64,000 bases of DNA, from NCBI RefSeq assembly GCF_019457615.1, contig NZ_CP080414.1:1300501-1364500 (forward strand), in the 5' to 3' direction. A program made the translations under genes and the position numbers. Origin of the DNA: Shewanella zhangzhouensis (GTDB lineage: Bacteria; Pseudomonadota; Gammaproteobacteria; Enterobacterales; Shewanellaceae). Below are positions 25,645 to 33,926 of this stretch, in pieces; position 1 is the stretch's first letter; each line of letters starts with the position of its first letter. The notes under the pieces were generated by a model, which saw only the letters and a list, made by a program, of their open reading frames with translations, had not been told where the DNA came from and searched no databases.

Positions 25645-27951
25645 TCAGTTGTGATGCTCGGTTTTAATCAGCTTGCCGAACTGATCGAAGAACTGCCAGT
25701 CACCGGATTGTCGGTCGGCAATATAGTTGCCTTCAATACGCTTCTCGCCACCAGACCAAAAGCTCAGCCACAGACCTTCTTTCCTGTCTTTGATAAAGCT
25801 GCCCTGCTCAGAGAGTTTGCCATTGGGGTGGAAATAACGGGCTTGACCTTCACGGCGCCCGTTCAGCCATGACTCCTGGGCCTTGAGGATGCCTGTTGGG
25901 TAGTACTCTTTGTGATTACCGCTCGGCTCGTCATGCTGGTAATCCCCTTCCGACTTGGGCTGACCGTCGTCGTAGAAGGTCTTGCGGGGGCCATGCAGTT
26001 TGTCGTCATCATAGGTTGCAATCCATTTGGTCAGGCCGCTTTCGTACCAGGATTGCCACTGTCCGGTTTTATTGCCCTTGATGAGCTTGCCACTCAGTTC
26101 CATCTGGCCATTACTGACGTAAAAGGTGTGATAGTCGCCTGTTTTGGCGTCCATGTCGAAGGTGGTCAGGCGATAACGCACACCGCTGAAAGAGAACAGC
26201 TCTTCTGTGCCATGGCGCTTACCGGCATGGTATCGGGTCTTACTGTAAACATTGCCTTCAGGGATGGGGCCAAAAGTGGGGTCTTTCTCTTCGTAGCGAT
26301 ACTCGACCCATTCCCCTTCTTTTTGGTTCTCTCTGTACTCGCCACTGGTGCGGCGACGGCCCTCATAATATTGGATGTACTTACCGTTCAGTTTACCGGC
26401 CAGATATTCCTGCTCGCTGCCTATTTGCCCTTTCTGGTATAGGCGCCACAGGCCGGTTTTTTTGCCCTGGTCGTAGTAGCCCGTCTCGTTCAGGTCGCCA
26501 TTGGCATACCATCGGCTGTATTCGCCTTCGAGGGGATACTGATTGGCATTGGCTGGCTTTTCCTTGGCGTAATGTTTGAGCTCCTGAGGTGTGCCATCCC
26601 GATAGAAGCGCTCATAGCGGCCCACCCAAAGCCCATCGTGCATTTCGCCTTTGGTTTGCAGTTTGCCATCATCGTAGTAGCGCTCTGATGTGCCCTCGAG
26701 TGTGCCATTTACATATTGATCAAATGCTTTGGGTTTACCTGAAGGATAAAAGGTACGCACATCGCCGTGGCGAACGCCTTGCAGCCAATGGCTCGATTCG
26801 ATAAGGGTATCGCCCTGATAGCGCAAAAATGCACCCTCGCGCAGACCGCGCTGGTAGACACTGGATTGCTGCAGCAGCCCTTCACTGTTATAGCTTTCCT
26901 GCTTGCCATGGCGGGGATACTGGCCATTGTCGGCGGGGCGGTCAATCGCCAGTGTCTCAAGCTCTGCCAACTGGCCGTTGGGGTGAAAACGCTGCTGAAT
27001 GCCCGCCTCGTTACCGCCCTGATACTGCAGTTTGGCACTCAGGTTGCCTTCGTCGTCATAATACAGTTGCTCACCTTCCAGCTTGCCTTTGTAATACTGC
27101 TCTTTTACCCGGGGCAGTCCTTCACTGCTGAAGCTCAGGCATTCGCCATGGGGCTTCCCGCCGAGGAAGTTGCACTGGGTTTCGGGCTGGCCGTCGGGAT
27201 AAAACTGCTGCTCCAGGCCATTTTTCTTATCCTCGCTGTACTCGGTGTCCAGGCTAAGCCGCCCCTGACTGTCCCATTCCTGCCATTTGCCCGTACGTTG
27301 CCCCCTGGTATCGTATTGCCCCTGCAGCTTACGCTCACCGGACGCATAGTAATGGGTAAGCTCTCCCGTTGGCAGGTTGTCGGCAAACTGGGCATTCATC
27401 GCCAGTTGGCCGTTTTCATGGAATTTTTGCCACTGGCCGTGGCGAAAATTTTGCCGGTAGCGCTCCACTTCGGCCAATTGCCCCGTGCTGAAAAATCGCT
27501 CCGTGAGTATCAGATCTCCGGCGGCGTAACGGCGCTGCTCTACTGTCTGACCCGTGACGTTAAACTGCTGCCAGTTGCCTTCCGCCAGGCCATTATCAAA
27601 GTGCTGGGTCTCCACCAAGGCGCCGCTGCGGCTGAATGTTTGCCACTCCCCCTGCTGCTTACCCTGTAAAAATTGCCCCCTGGTCATGGGTTGGGACGGA
27701 CCGTAGTAGGTTTCCCATTGGCCGTGGGGCAGGCCAGTGTCAAACCCGGCCTGGGTAAAGCTGCCATCTTCGCGGGCCAGCACAAACTCCCCCTGCAGTG
27801 GCAGGCCATTGGTGCGTTTGAAATACTGGGACACTCCCTCCCGGGTGCGAACATCCACCAATTGTTGGGAGAGCTGTTCTTTGGCGAATGTCGGGAAGAT
27901 TGAAAACAGCAGGCTGCTGGCAAGCAGGCTTGCCCTTAGGATTGGATACAT
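25645..27951 (-). CDS. Giant MORN_2 repeat protein, exported
   Basis: The 768-residue protein has a cleavable signal peptide (about 23 residues, ending FPTFAKEQ) and is then made almost wholly of about 28 tandem units of 22-25 residues. The unit resembles G-x-W-x-x-[FY]-x-x-x-G-x-[LP], as in HGQWQKFHENGQLAMNAQF, and matches MORN_2/YwqK-type repeats. These form elongated beta-hairpin ladders, usually for protein or membrane contacts. No enzymatic domain is visible. It lies 38 bases downstream of the diguanylate cyclase gene and probably shares its transcript. Location is presumably periplasm or cell surface. Confidence 0.85.
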   Translation of the reverse strand: MYPILRASLLASSLLFSIFPTFAKEQLSQQLVDVRTREGVSQYFKRTNGLPLQGEFVLAREDGSFTQAGFDTGLPHGQWETYYGPSQPMTRGQFLQGKQQGEWQTFSRSGALVETQHFDNGLAEGNWQQFNVTGQTVEQRRYAAGDLILTERFFSTGQLAEVERYRQNFRHGQWQKFHENGQLAMNAQFADNLPTGELTHYYASGERKLQGQYDTRGQRTGKWQEWDSQGRLSLDTEYSEDKKNGLEQQFYPDGQPETQCNFLGGKPHGECLSFSSEGLPRVKEQYYKGKLEGEQLYYDDEGNLSAKLQYQGGNEAGIQQRFHPNGQLAELETLAIDRPADNGQYPRHGKQESYNSEGLLQQSSVYQRGLREGAFLRYQGDTLIESSHWLQGVRHGDVRTFYPSGKPKAFDQYVNGTLEGTSERYYDDGKLQTKGEMHDGLWVGRYERFYRDGTPQELKHYAKEKPANANQYPLEGEYSRWYANGDLNETGYYDQGKKTGLWRLYQKGQIGSEQEYLAGKLNGKYIQYYEGRRRTSGEYRENQKEGEWVEYRYEEKDPTFGPIPEGNVYSKTRYHAGKRHGTEELFSFSGVRYRLTTFDMDAKTGDYHTFYVSNGQMELSGKLIKGNKTGQWQSWYESGLTKWIATYDDDKLHGPRKTFYDDGQPKSEGDYQHDEPSGNHKEYYPTGILKAQESWLNGRREGQARYFHPNGKLSEQGSFIKDRKEGLWLSFWSGGEKRIEGNYIADRQSGDWQFFDQFGKLIKTEHHN

Positions 27952-27989
27952 CTACACGTCCTTGTTGTAATTCCAGGGGTAACTCAGGT

Positions 27990-29219
27990 TCAGGCGGATT
28001 GGCTGCTGGTTGCTTTTTGTCTGCCACGCTTTTGCGCATACATACGCTCATCGGCGAGTTTGAAGCTGGCGGCAAAGTCTCCATTGAATGGGGCGAACCC
28101 GGCACTGAAGAGCACTGGTGCCTCGGCGCGGGCCATGGTGTGTTTCAGCTGCTCCAATCGCTCAAGCAGTTGTTCTTCACTGCTCTGGGTGAGGATAACA
28201 AATTCATCACCGCCAAAACGGCTGATAAGGCAGTTTTGCGACCAGGTCATCTTTAACGCATCGGCCAGTATCGCCAGGGCCTTGTCACCGGCCTGATGAC
28301 CTTGGCTGTCGTTGAGTACCTTGAGGTTGTCCAAATCCAGTACCACCAGATAGCTGCCGATACGGCTTTTGGGCCACCGGCTGACCTGCGATTCAAAATA
28401 CTGCCGGTTGTGGAGTCCGGTGAGGATGTCGAAAGTGGCCAGCCGCTGAATTTCCCGCGACTTTTGATACAAGGCGATGGCGCTGGCGGCTTCGTGGGTC
28501 AAAATCGCCACGAGATTGCGGTCGTAATCGCTGAAAGCCGCCAGATGGCTGCTATCGAGATTGAGCATGGCGTAGAGTTTGCCGTCGATATGAATGGGGC
28601 TTGAGAGGGTAGAGCGGATGGGCTGTTTGGCGGCGGTGAGCAAAATTTGCTGCTCGGCCGGGGTCAGGGTGCTTTGGGCATTGATATGCTGCATATCATC
28701 GATTACCACCACCTTATCGCAGCGCCCCTTGGTCATTCGATATTCAAAAGACTGCTCCAGGGAAAAATCGATGGTTCTGAGCCGGGACAGATCCAGGCCC
28801 ACAGCAGATTCAAACATCAGTTTATGGGTATCGGGATCGACGCGGATAATGCTGCCCATCTCGGCGCCGTTGATGACCGAAACCGCCTTGTTGAGCAAGG
28901 CATCCAAAAAGGCATGTTCGTTCTGGTATTGGCTGGAGAGGTGGATGAGCTCCATGCTGGCTTCGTTGATGGACACCACCTGCTCCAGGTGATCCCACAA
29001 GCGTTGCAGCCGGCCCTGATGCAGGTAATAGCTGAGGCTGTATCCCATCAAATACACCAGGCACACCAGCAACAAAATCATCCACGGCAGAGAGCCTGCG
29101 GGGGAAAACAGATAAAAAATCCCGACGAACACTGACAGAGGCGTCAGCAGCAACATCAGGTGGTAACGCAGGCCGAGGGTATCAATTCGCTTGTGTTTGA
29201 GACTGTCCCATTGCTTCAC
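27990..29219 (-). CDS. Diguanylate cyclase with membrane and GAF-like sensor
   Basis: The protein makes cyclic di-GMP. I place the start at GTG 29219 (MKQWDSLKHKRIDTLG) because a longer frame to 29306 would begin right at the purK terminator, while a TATAAT at 29253-29258 predicts transcription from about 29246. This gives 409 residues. Two membrane helices (about residues 25-65) precede a GAF-like domain (about 90-230). The GGDEF domain carries intact RFGGDEF. The positions where an RxxD inhibitory site would be read SQNC, so product inhibition is probably absent. The MORN gene follows. Confidence 0.9.
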   Translation of the reverse strand: MKQWDSLKHKRIDTLGLRYHLMLLLTPLSVFVGIFYLFSPAGSLPWMILLLVCLVYLMGYSLSYYLHQGRLQRLWDHLEQVVSINEASMELIHLSSQYQNEHAFLDALLNKAVSVINGAEMGSIIRVDPDTHKLMFESAVGLDLSRLRTIDFSLEQSFEYRMTKGRCDKVVVIDDMQHINAQSTLTPAEQQILLTAAKQPIRSTLSSPIHIDGKLYAMLNLDSSHLAAFSDYDRNLVAILTHEAASAIALYQKSREIQRLATFDILTGLHNRQYFESQVSRWPKSRIGSYLVVLDLDNLKVLNDSQGHQAGDKALAILADALKMTWSQNCLISRFGGDEFVILTQSSEEQLLERLEQLKHTMARAEAPVLFSAGFAPFNGDFAASFKLADERMYAQKRGRQKATSSQSA

Positions 29220-29252
29220 TGAAAATATCCATATCGAATCTCTGGCCCGACC

Positions 29253-29258
29253 ATTATA
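29253..29258 (-). promoter_or_regulatory. -10 element of the diguanylate cyclase operon
   Basis: A perfect TATAAT on the minus strand lies between the purK terminator and the diguanylate cyclase gene. It supports a separate promoter and a start codon downstream of about 29246. No strong -35 is seen. Confidence 0.55.
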
Positions 29259-29303
29259 CGGGTGAAATCCAGCTCTTGCACTGGCTAAAAGCGCGACAGA
29301 GGC

Positions 29304-29333
29304 CATAAAAAAGCCCCGAATTTTCGGGGCTTT
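29304..29333 (-). terminator. Terminator after purEK
   Basis: On the minus strand AAAGCCCCGAAAA / TTCGGGGCTTTTTT forms a stem followed by a T run. It ends the purEK transcript about 15 bases after the purK stop. Confidence 0.9.
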
Positions 29334-29347
29334 GATGATGACGTTGC

Positions 29348-30433
29348 TTAGAAGTCGGCGTTATCGAGGATCCACTGAAGTGGCGCCTGATATTGTGTCG
29401 GCATCCAGTTTTTAAGCTGACTGATGCTACCTTCAAGCATGGCATGGTTGTGCACAGAGAGGTTCAAGTGACCCACCTTGCGGCCCGGACGCACGTCTTT
29501 GGCGTACCAGAAAAGCTCTGCGTTGGGCAGACTCAACCAACGATCGTCCTTGTCGATACCGATAAGGTTAACCATCACACAGGGGAAGTTCACCTGAGGC
29601 TGCTGGATAGGCAGGTCGCACAGGGCGCGCAGGTGCAGCTGGAACTGATCCATATGGGTTCCGGCCTGGGTCCAGTGGCCTGAGTTATGTACCCGAGGAG
29701 CCAACTCGTTCACCAGCAGGTGGTCGCCAACGCGGAAACACTCCATCGCCATCACACCCACATATTCGAGGCCTTTCATGATGGTGCCCAGCATGGCTTC
29801 CGCTTCGGCCTGCAGCGGCGCCAGGCGCGGCAGCGGCGAAATGGAGGCCATCAGGATGCCATCCTGGTGCAGGTTCAACGTCAGCGGATAGAAGAAGCAT
29901 TCACCACTGTGGGTGCGTACGCCAACCACAGACACTTCTTCATCAAAATTTATGGCTTGCTCGGCAATGGCTTCACCGCGCCAGTCGGCGGGGATCTGGC
30001 CATTCTCGGCCTGCTTGAGCCAATGTTGGCCCTTGCCATCGTAACCACCGGTACGGCGCTTCATCAGCACCCGCTCGCCATACTTGCCATAGAGGGCGTT
30101 GACGTCGGTGCTTTCATCCACCAGCTCCCAGGGGGCGGTGGCAACATTCAGCTCATCGAGCAGCGACTTCTGGGTGTAACGGTCGGCCAGGCGGCCAAAC
30201 ACAGGACTGTTGATGAAATTCTTGTGGGTAGAGAGTTGCAGACTCAGGCTCGACTCTGGCCACTGCTCACGCTCGGCGGTGATGATGTCATCGTCCGCCA
30301 GCGGCAGTTTTTCATCGCTGGGGGCCATAATATCCACCGGCAGCACTTCAATCGCCAGTGGCTGACCGGCGTGGGACAGCATGGCACCGAGCTGACCATT
30401 GCCCAGTACCCAAACGCGCTTTGTGTTTGCCAT
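29348..30433 (-). CDS. purK: N5-carboxyaminoimidazole ribonucleotide synthase
   Basis: PurK uses ATP and bicarbonate to carboxylate AIR to N5-CAIR in purine synthesis. The ATG at 30433 begins MANTKRVWVLGNGQLGAML, the usual N-terminus; upstream codons in frame have no similarity and lie in purE. The product is 361 residues. It shows the ATP-grasp block LMKRRTGGYDGKGQHWL, then FDEEVSVVGVRT and NELAPRVHNSGHWTQ, typical of PurK. It starts two bases after the purE stop codon and forms the standard purEK pair. Confidence 0.95.
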   Translation of the reverse strand: MANTKRVWVLGNGQLGAMLSHAGQPLAIEVLPVDIMAPSDEKLPLADDDIITAEREQWPESSLSLQLSTHKNFINSPVFGRLADRYTQKSLLDELNVATAPWELVDESTDVNALYGKYGERVLMKRRTGGYDGKGQHWLKQAENGQIPADWRGEAIAEQAINFDEEVSVVGVRTHSGECFFYPLTLNLHQDGILMASISPLPRLAPLQAEAEAMLGTIMKGLEYVGVMAMECFRVGDHLLVNELAPRVHNSGHWTQAGTHMDQFQLHLRALCDLPIQQPQVNFPCVMVNLIGIDKDDRWLSLPNAELFWYAKDVRPGRKVGHLNLSVHNHAMLEGSISQLKNWMPTQYQAPLQWILDNADF

Positions 30434-30435
30434 GA

Positions 30436-30927
30436 TTACGCGTCCCTCGGATCCGGATTTTCCAGTACGCTCTGGGTCTGTTCGGCGCGGAAGGCTTCCA
30501 GGCGCTCGGCGAGAGCAGCGTCGTTGTTGGCGAGGATTTGGCAAGCCAGCAGACCAGCGTTAAAGGCACCGGCTGTACCTATGGCGAGGGTCCCCACCGC
30601 AATGCCCTTTGGCATTTGCACGATAGAGAGCAAGGAGTCCATGCCGTTCAGAGCCTTGCTCTGCACGGGTACGCCGAGTACCGGCAGACGGGTCTTGGAA
30701 GCCAGCATGCCTGGCAGGTGTGCGGCGCCACCGGCACCACCAATGATCACCTGAAAGCCTTTGTCAGCTGCTGTGGCGGCGAAGTCCATTAACTTGTCCG
30801 GGGTTCTGTGGGCGGAAACCACCTCAACATGGTAAGGCACCTGCAGTTTATCCATGATCTCTGCGGCGGCTTCCATGGTGGGCCAATCACTCTTGGAACC
30901 CATTACGACAGCAACGAGGGCGTGCAT
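30436..30927 (-). CDS. purE: N5-carboxyaminoimidazole ribonucleotide mutase
   Basis: PurE moves the carboxyl group of N5-CAIR to give CAIR. The 163-residue protein begins with VAVVMGSKSDWPTMEAAAEI, whose GSKSDWP motif is diagnostic. It continues with VSAHRTPDKL (active-site histidine) and IIGGAGGAAHLPGMLAS. AAGGAG precedes the ATG. A G/C-rich, hairpin-forming leader of about 110 bases lies upstream. purK follows directly. Confidence 0.96.
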   Translation of the reverse strand: MHALVAVVMGSKSDWPTMEAAAEIMDKLQVPYHVEVVSAHRTPDKLMDFAATAADKGFQVIIGGAGGAAHLPGMLASKTRLPVLGVPVQSKALNGMDSLLSIVQMPKGIAVGTLAIGTAGAFNAGLLACQILANNDAALAERLEAFRAEQTQSVLENPDPRDA

Positions 30928-31050
30928 GATAACTCCTTAACGACTGATTTTAATTATATTTGCCTGTTTTCAGGCGAGGGTACTTTTAGCCCTGGCTGCG
31001 GGGGAGCCCCCTCGGTAGTCGTTGCCAGGGCGAGATGGGGCGCAATGATA
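30928..31050 (-). promoter_or_regulatory. purE promoter and structured leader
   Basis: On the minus strand a -10-like TATCAT (31050-31045) is followed by a leader in which CCCTGGC (31030-31024) pairs with GCCAGGG (30996-30990). These enclose a GGGGG/CCCCC inner hairpin, and a second small hairpin GCCTG-AAAA-CAGGC (30975-30962) lies nearer the gene. No T tract follows the hairpins, so they are not simple terminators. I do not match it to the ZTP, guanine or PRPP riboswitches, and no PurR box is evident. Whether it regulates purEK is unknown. Confidence 0.45.
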
Positions 31051-31078
31051 GCATGATGGACGTGGTTTCGCTGCCTTT

Positions 31079-32254
31079 TCAGTTGCCTTTATCAGCGCCC
31101 GCCTGGCCTGTGTATCGGATGCGATAAAGCCGGTCGCGACCATCGTCGCTGACCAGCAAACTGCCGTCGGGGAGCATCATCACATCGGCGGGGCGGCCAT
31201 GGACCTCATCCCCCTGCAACCAGCCTTCGGCAAAGGTTTCGAGGTGTTCCACGTCATTGCCGTTAAGCTTGGCGAAGCGTACCCGGTAACCGACCTTCTC
31301 GCTGCGGTTCCAGGAACCATGCTCGGCGATAAAAATGCCACCCTGATATTTTTGTGGAAACTGTTTTCCGGTATAGAAGGTCATGCCAAGACTGGCCACA
31401 TGGGCGCCAAGCCTGGCCTTGGGCGCTTCATAGTCTTTGATGTTGTGGCCTTGGCCAAACTCCGGGTCCAGGGTGTCACCCTGATGCACATAGGGGTAAC
31501 CGAAGTGCTGGCCCGGGCTTGTGAGCCGATTCAACTCATCGGAGGGCATATCATCCCCCATCATGTCGCGGCCATTGTCGGTAAACCAAAGCTCGCCGGT
31601 GGCGGGGGCAAAGTCGAAACCGACGCTGTTACGCACGCCGAGGGCTTCATCCCTTGTGGTCAGAGTGTCCAGATCCAGGCTGATGATTTTACTGTACTCT
31701 TTGCCCGCATCACAGATGTTACAGGGGGCGCCGATGGGGATGTAAAGGCGGCCATCCGGGCCGAATTTCAGGTATTTCCAGCCGTGGTGTAAATCCTTGG
31801 GTAACTTGTCGTAAATCAGGGCAGGAGCGGCCTTGCCCGGGCTCTGAGCTTCATCCACACGGTACAGGTTACCCACATCGGCGATATAGAGTTTGCCATC
31901 CCGGTAGGCAATGCCCGATGGCATGGTGAATTTCATCGCAAGCTGTCCGGCGCGCACACCGGCCTTTTCGGCCTCTGAGCCCGGCAGTGGCAGATAGTGC
32001 ACCTTGCCTTCTTTACGTGAACCCACATACAAAAGACCCGACTCAGTCACGGCCATCTGGCGATAGTTTTTAAAGCCATGGTGCAGCACCTCAATCTGAA
32101 AACCTGCGGGCAGCTTGATAAGGTCGAGCACTGCCTGATTTTCGGCGTCGCTGTAGGCGACTGCCTGCCAGGGGATGAAGAGCGCGGTGGCTAAGGCGGT
32201 CGCCAGTACGAGCGAGCGGTGTGGGGTAGCATGTCCTTTTTTGACCGATGTCAT
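31079..32254 (-). CDS. PQQ-dependent soluble glucose dehydrogenase-like protein (GSDH family)
   Basis: This 391-residue exported beta-propeller protein resembles YliI/soluble aldose sugar dehydrogenases. A signal peptide (ending PWQAVAYS) is followed by propeller repeats such as RQMAVTESGLLYVGSRKEGKVH and PSGIAYRDGKLYIADVGNLYR. FDFAPATGELWFTDNGRDMMGDDMPSDELN is the family metal/PQQ region, and FIAEHGSWNRSEKVGYRV is diagnostic. It probably oxidises a sugar or aldehyde in the periplasm; the substrate is not readable. It lies alone between purE and a terminator. Confidence 0.88.
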   Translation of the reverse strand: MTSVKKGHATPHRSLVLATALATALFIPWQAVAYSDAENQAVLDLIKLPAGFQIEVLHHGFKNYRQMAVTESGLLYVGSRKEGKVHYLPLPGSEAEKAGVRAGQLAMKFTMPSGIAYRDGKLYIADVGNLYRVDEAQSPGKAAPALIYDKLPKDLHHGWKYLKFGPDGRLYIPIGAPCNICDAGKEYSKIISLDLDTLTTRDEALGVRNSVGFDFAPATGELWFTDNGRDMMGDDMPSDELNRLTSPGQHFGYPYVHQGDTLDPEFGQGHNIKDYEAPKARLGAHVASLGMTFYTGKQFPQKYQGGIFIAEHGSWNRSEKVGYRVRFAKLNGNDVEHLETFAEGWLQGDEVHGRPADVMMLPDGSLLVSDDGRDRLYRIRYTGQAGADKGN

Positions 32255-32310
32255 CGGCTCCTCCTGTGGGGCACTTTCGTGAACTTGCTCCCAAGCATGC
32301 CAAAGCAGGA

Positions 32311-32342
32311 TGAAAAAAAACAGCGCCGACTGGCGCTGTTTG
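32311..32342 (-). terminator. Terminator of the SPFH gene
   Basis: On the minus strand AACAGCGCC / GGCGCTGTT with a four-base loop is followed by TTTTTTTT. It lies about 80 bases after the SPFH protein stop at 32421. On the plus strand the T tract is weaker. Confidence 0.88.
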
Positions 32343-32420
32343 TTGTGTGGCTACTCGTTTGGCCCATCGTTTGGCGCGTACGTTTGGTTTGGTGGCAATG
32401 GTTCCTGGCCTGCCTGCGGG

Positions 32421-33803
32421 CTATTGCTTGGTGTTATTGCCAAGCGCCTGACTTTTTTCCATCAGCCCCAGCGCGGAGAACCCCGTTATCACGTCCAGAT
32501 TTGAGGTCATGCCCCCATTGCCACCGATGTAGTTTTGCGGCATTTCCACCTTGAAGTTGGGCAGATTCTGATACAACACCTTGGCCACATCACGGTTCAT
32601 CTCAGCGGTATAAATTTTCTCGTAGGTACCCAGGGCTTTGTATTTGGCTGCCAATACCTCGGCTTCGGCGATACCCGTTTCGCGGATTGCCTTGGCTTCA
32701 AAGGAGGCCGCAGCGGCGTTGGCCTTTTGAATTTCCAGGTTGGCCTGTGCCATTTCCAACTCTTTGGCCTTGGAAAGTGCGGCAATTTCTTTCTTCTTGC
32801 GCTCTTCCACCAGTTCACGCTCGGCAATCTGGCGGGCAATTTCCACTTCTTTTTGCTGGGAGATTACCGCTAGCTCTTTGGCGCGCTGGGCATCCTGCAC
32901 TTCGCGGGTACGCTGGATTTCTTTGCGCAGCTGCTCTGTCTTGGCCTGGGCCTTGGAGGTTTCCTGCTCCTGGATGGTACGGATGCGCTCTGCGACCAAT
33001 TTCTTTTTGTCAGTCAGCAGTTTATCCAGCTGATCTTCAGGAGAAGGATCGCCAATGGTCACCTGGGTTACGGTCACACCGTACTGGCTCAGGGGGTTGT
33101 CCTGGCGTATCGGCTGGCCGCTCTTATCGGTCACTGGGATGGTTTTCCACACCAGCTGCTTGGTGGCCTGCAGTTTGTTGGAGTCGTCCTGGTCGAAGCC
33201 GACGGGCACCAAATCAACCTGTTCCACTTCCACCTGACGGCGCTCTGTGGTGTAGATACCGTTGCTGAGCTGGTCGGCCAGCTGGGCTTTAAACTGGTTC
33301 AGGCCGCCTTGGAAAAACTCTTCGCCGGTGTACTGGGTGGCGGTGATCACGGTAACGTTGCGGGCGTTTTTAATCAGCATGGTTTCAATCAGGTTGTCGT
33401 TGGAGCGAAACTCCCGGTGCATCTGGATAATTTGCTCCGGGGAGTGGGACAACTTGAAGCGGAAGGTGGCTGGCACCTGGCCCGTGTAGGTATCGGCAAA
33501 GCGCACCTGCAGCGACGGCAAACGCTGATAGAAGGCCTCGCCCTGATTATTGCCAAAGGAGACAGTAATCACCTGATCGTAGCGGGTTATTTTGGACAAA
33601 AATGGCATACGCACATGGATGCCCGGCTCGGTAAACACATCCAGTGCCCCGGTGATGTTGTTTTGATGCACGTAGGTGTAACCGGCATCCGTCATCAAAA
33701 TGGAGCTTTTCAGCACCGCCAGTGCACCTATGGCGCCCAGGGTGATAAAAATACTTTTGGGGGAAACGGCTTTGCGTGCGCGGGAAATGGTGGACTCTTC
33801 CAT
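32421..33803 (-). CDS. SPFH/band 7 (prohibitin-like) membrane protein
   Basis: The 460-residue protein begins at ATG 33803 (MEESTISRARKA) with AAGGAAG upstream; a longer frame to 33899 has no support. One N-terminal membrane helix (about residues 17-37) is followed by an SPFH domain (about residues 40-260). A long charged coiled coil (roughly 270-400, Glu/Lys/Ala/Gln-rich) comes next, then a hydrophobic-Gly tail (PQNYIGGNGG). Such proteins form large membrane-bound rings that scaffold other membrane proteins. The partner is not evident. Confidence 0.87.
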   Translation of the reverse strand: MEESTISRARKAVSPKSIFITLGAIGALAVLKSSILMTDAGYTYVHQNNITGALDVFTEPGIHVRMPFLSKITRYDQVITVSFGNNQGEAFYQRLPSLQVRFADTYTGQVPATFRFKLSHSPEQIIQMHREFRSNDNLIETMLIKNARNVTVITATQYTGEEFFQGGLNQFKAQLADQLSNGIYTTERRQVEVEQVDLVPVGFDQDDSNKLQATKQLVWKTIPVTDKSGQPIRQDNPLSQYGVTVTQVTIGDPSPEDQLDKLLTDKKKLVAERIRTIQEQETSKAQAKTEQLRKEIQRTREVQDAQRAKELAVISQQKEVEIARQIAERELVEERKKKEIAALSKAKELEMAQANLEIQKANAAAASFEAKAIRETGIAEAEVLAAKYKALGTYEKIYTAEMNRDVAKVLYQNLPNFKVEMPQNYIGGNGGMTSNLDVITGFSALGLMEKSQALGNNTKQ

Positions 33804-33926
33804 GGTGCTTCCTTGTCTTGTCCTTGTCGTTGAAAGGCGATTTAGCTGAAGGTTGCACATGTTACAGGGAAGTTCAGTTTGGGTCATGCATTTTGGCAAG
33901 ACCCAAACCCTAAAACTATCAAAATG

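Noticed and set aside
29687..30754. 355-residue plus-strand frame over purEK
   Set aside because: It runs antisense through two complete, conserved genes and has no recognisable domain.
32310..32504. Open frame of 64 residues after the GSDH gene
   Set aside because: It crosses the SPFH terminator hairpin, has no membrane or domain pattern, and overlaps the end of the SPFH gene on the other strand.
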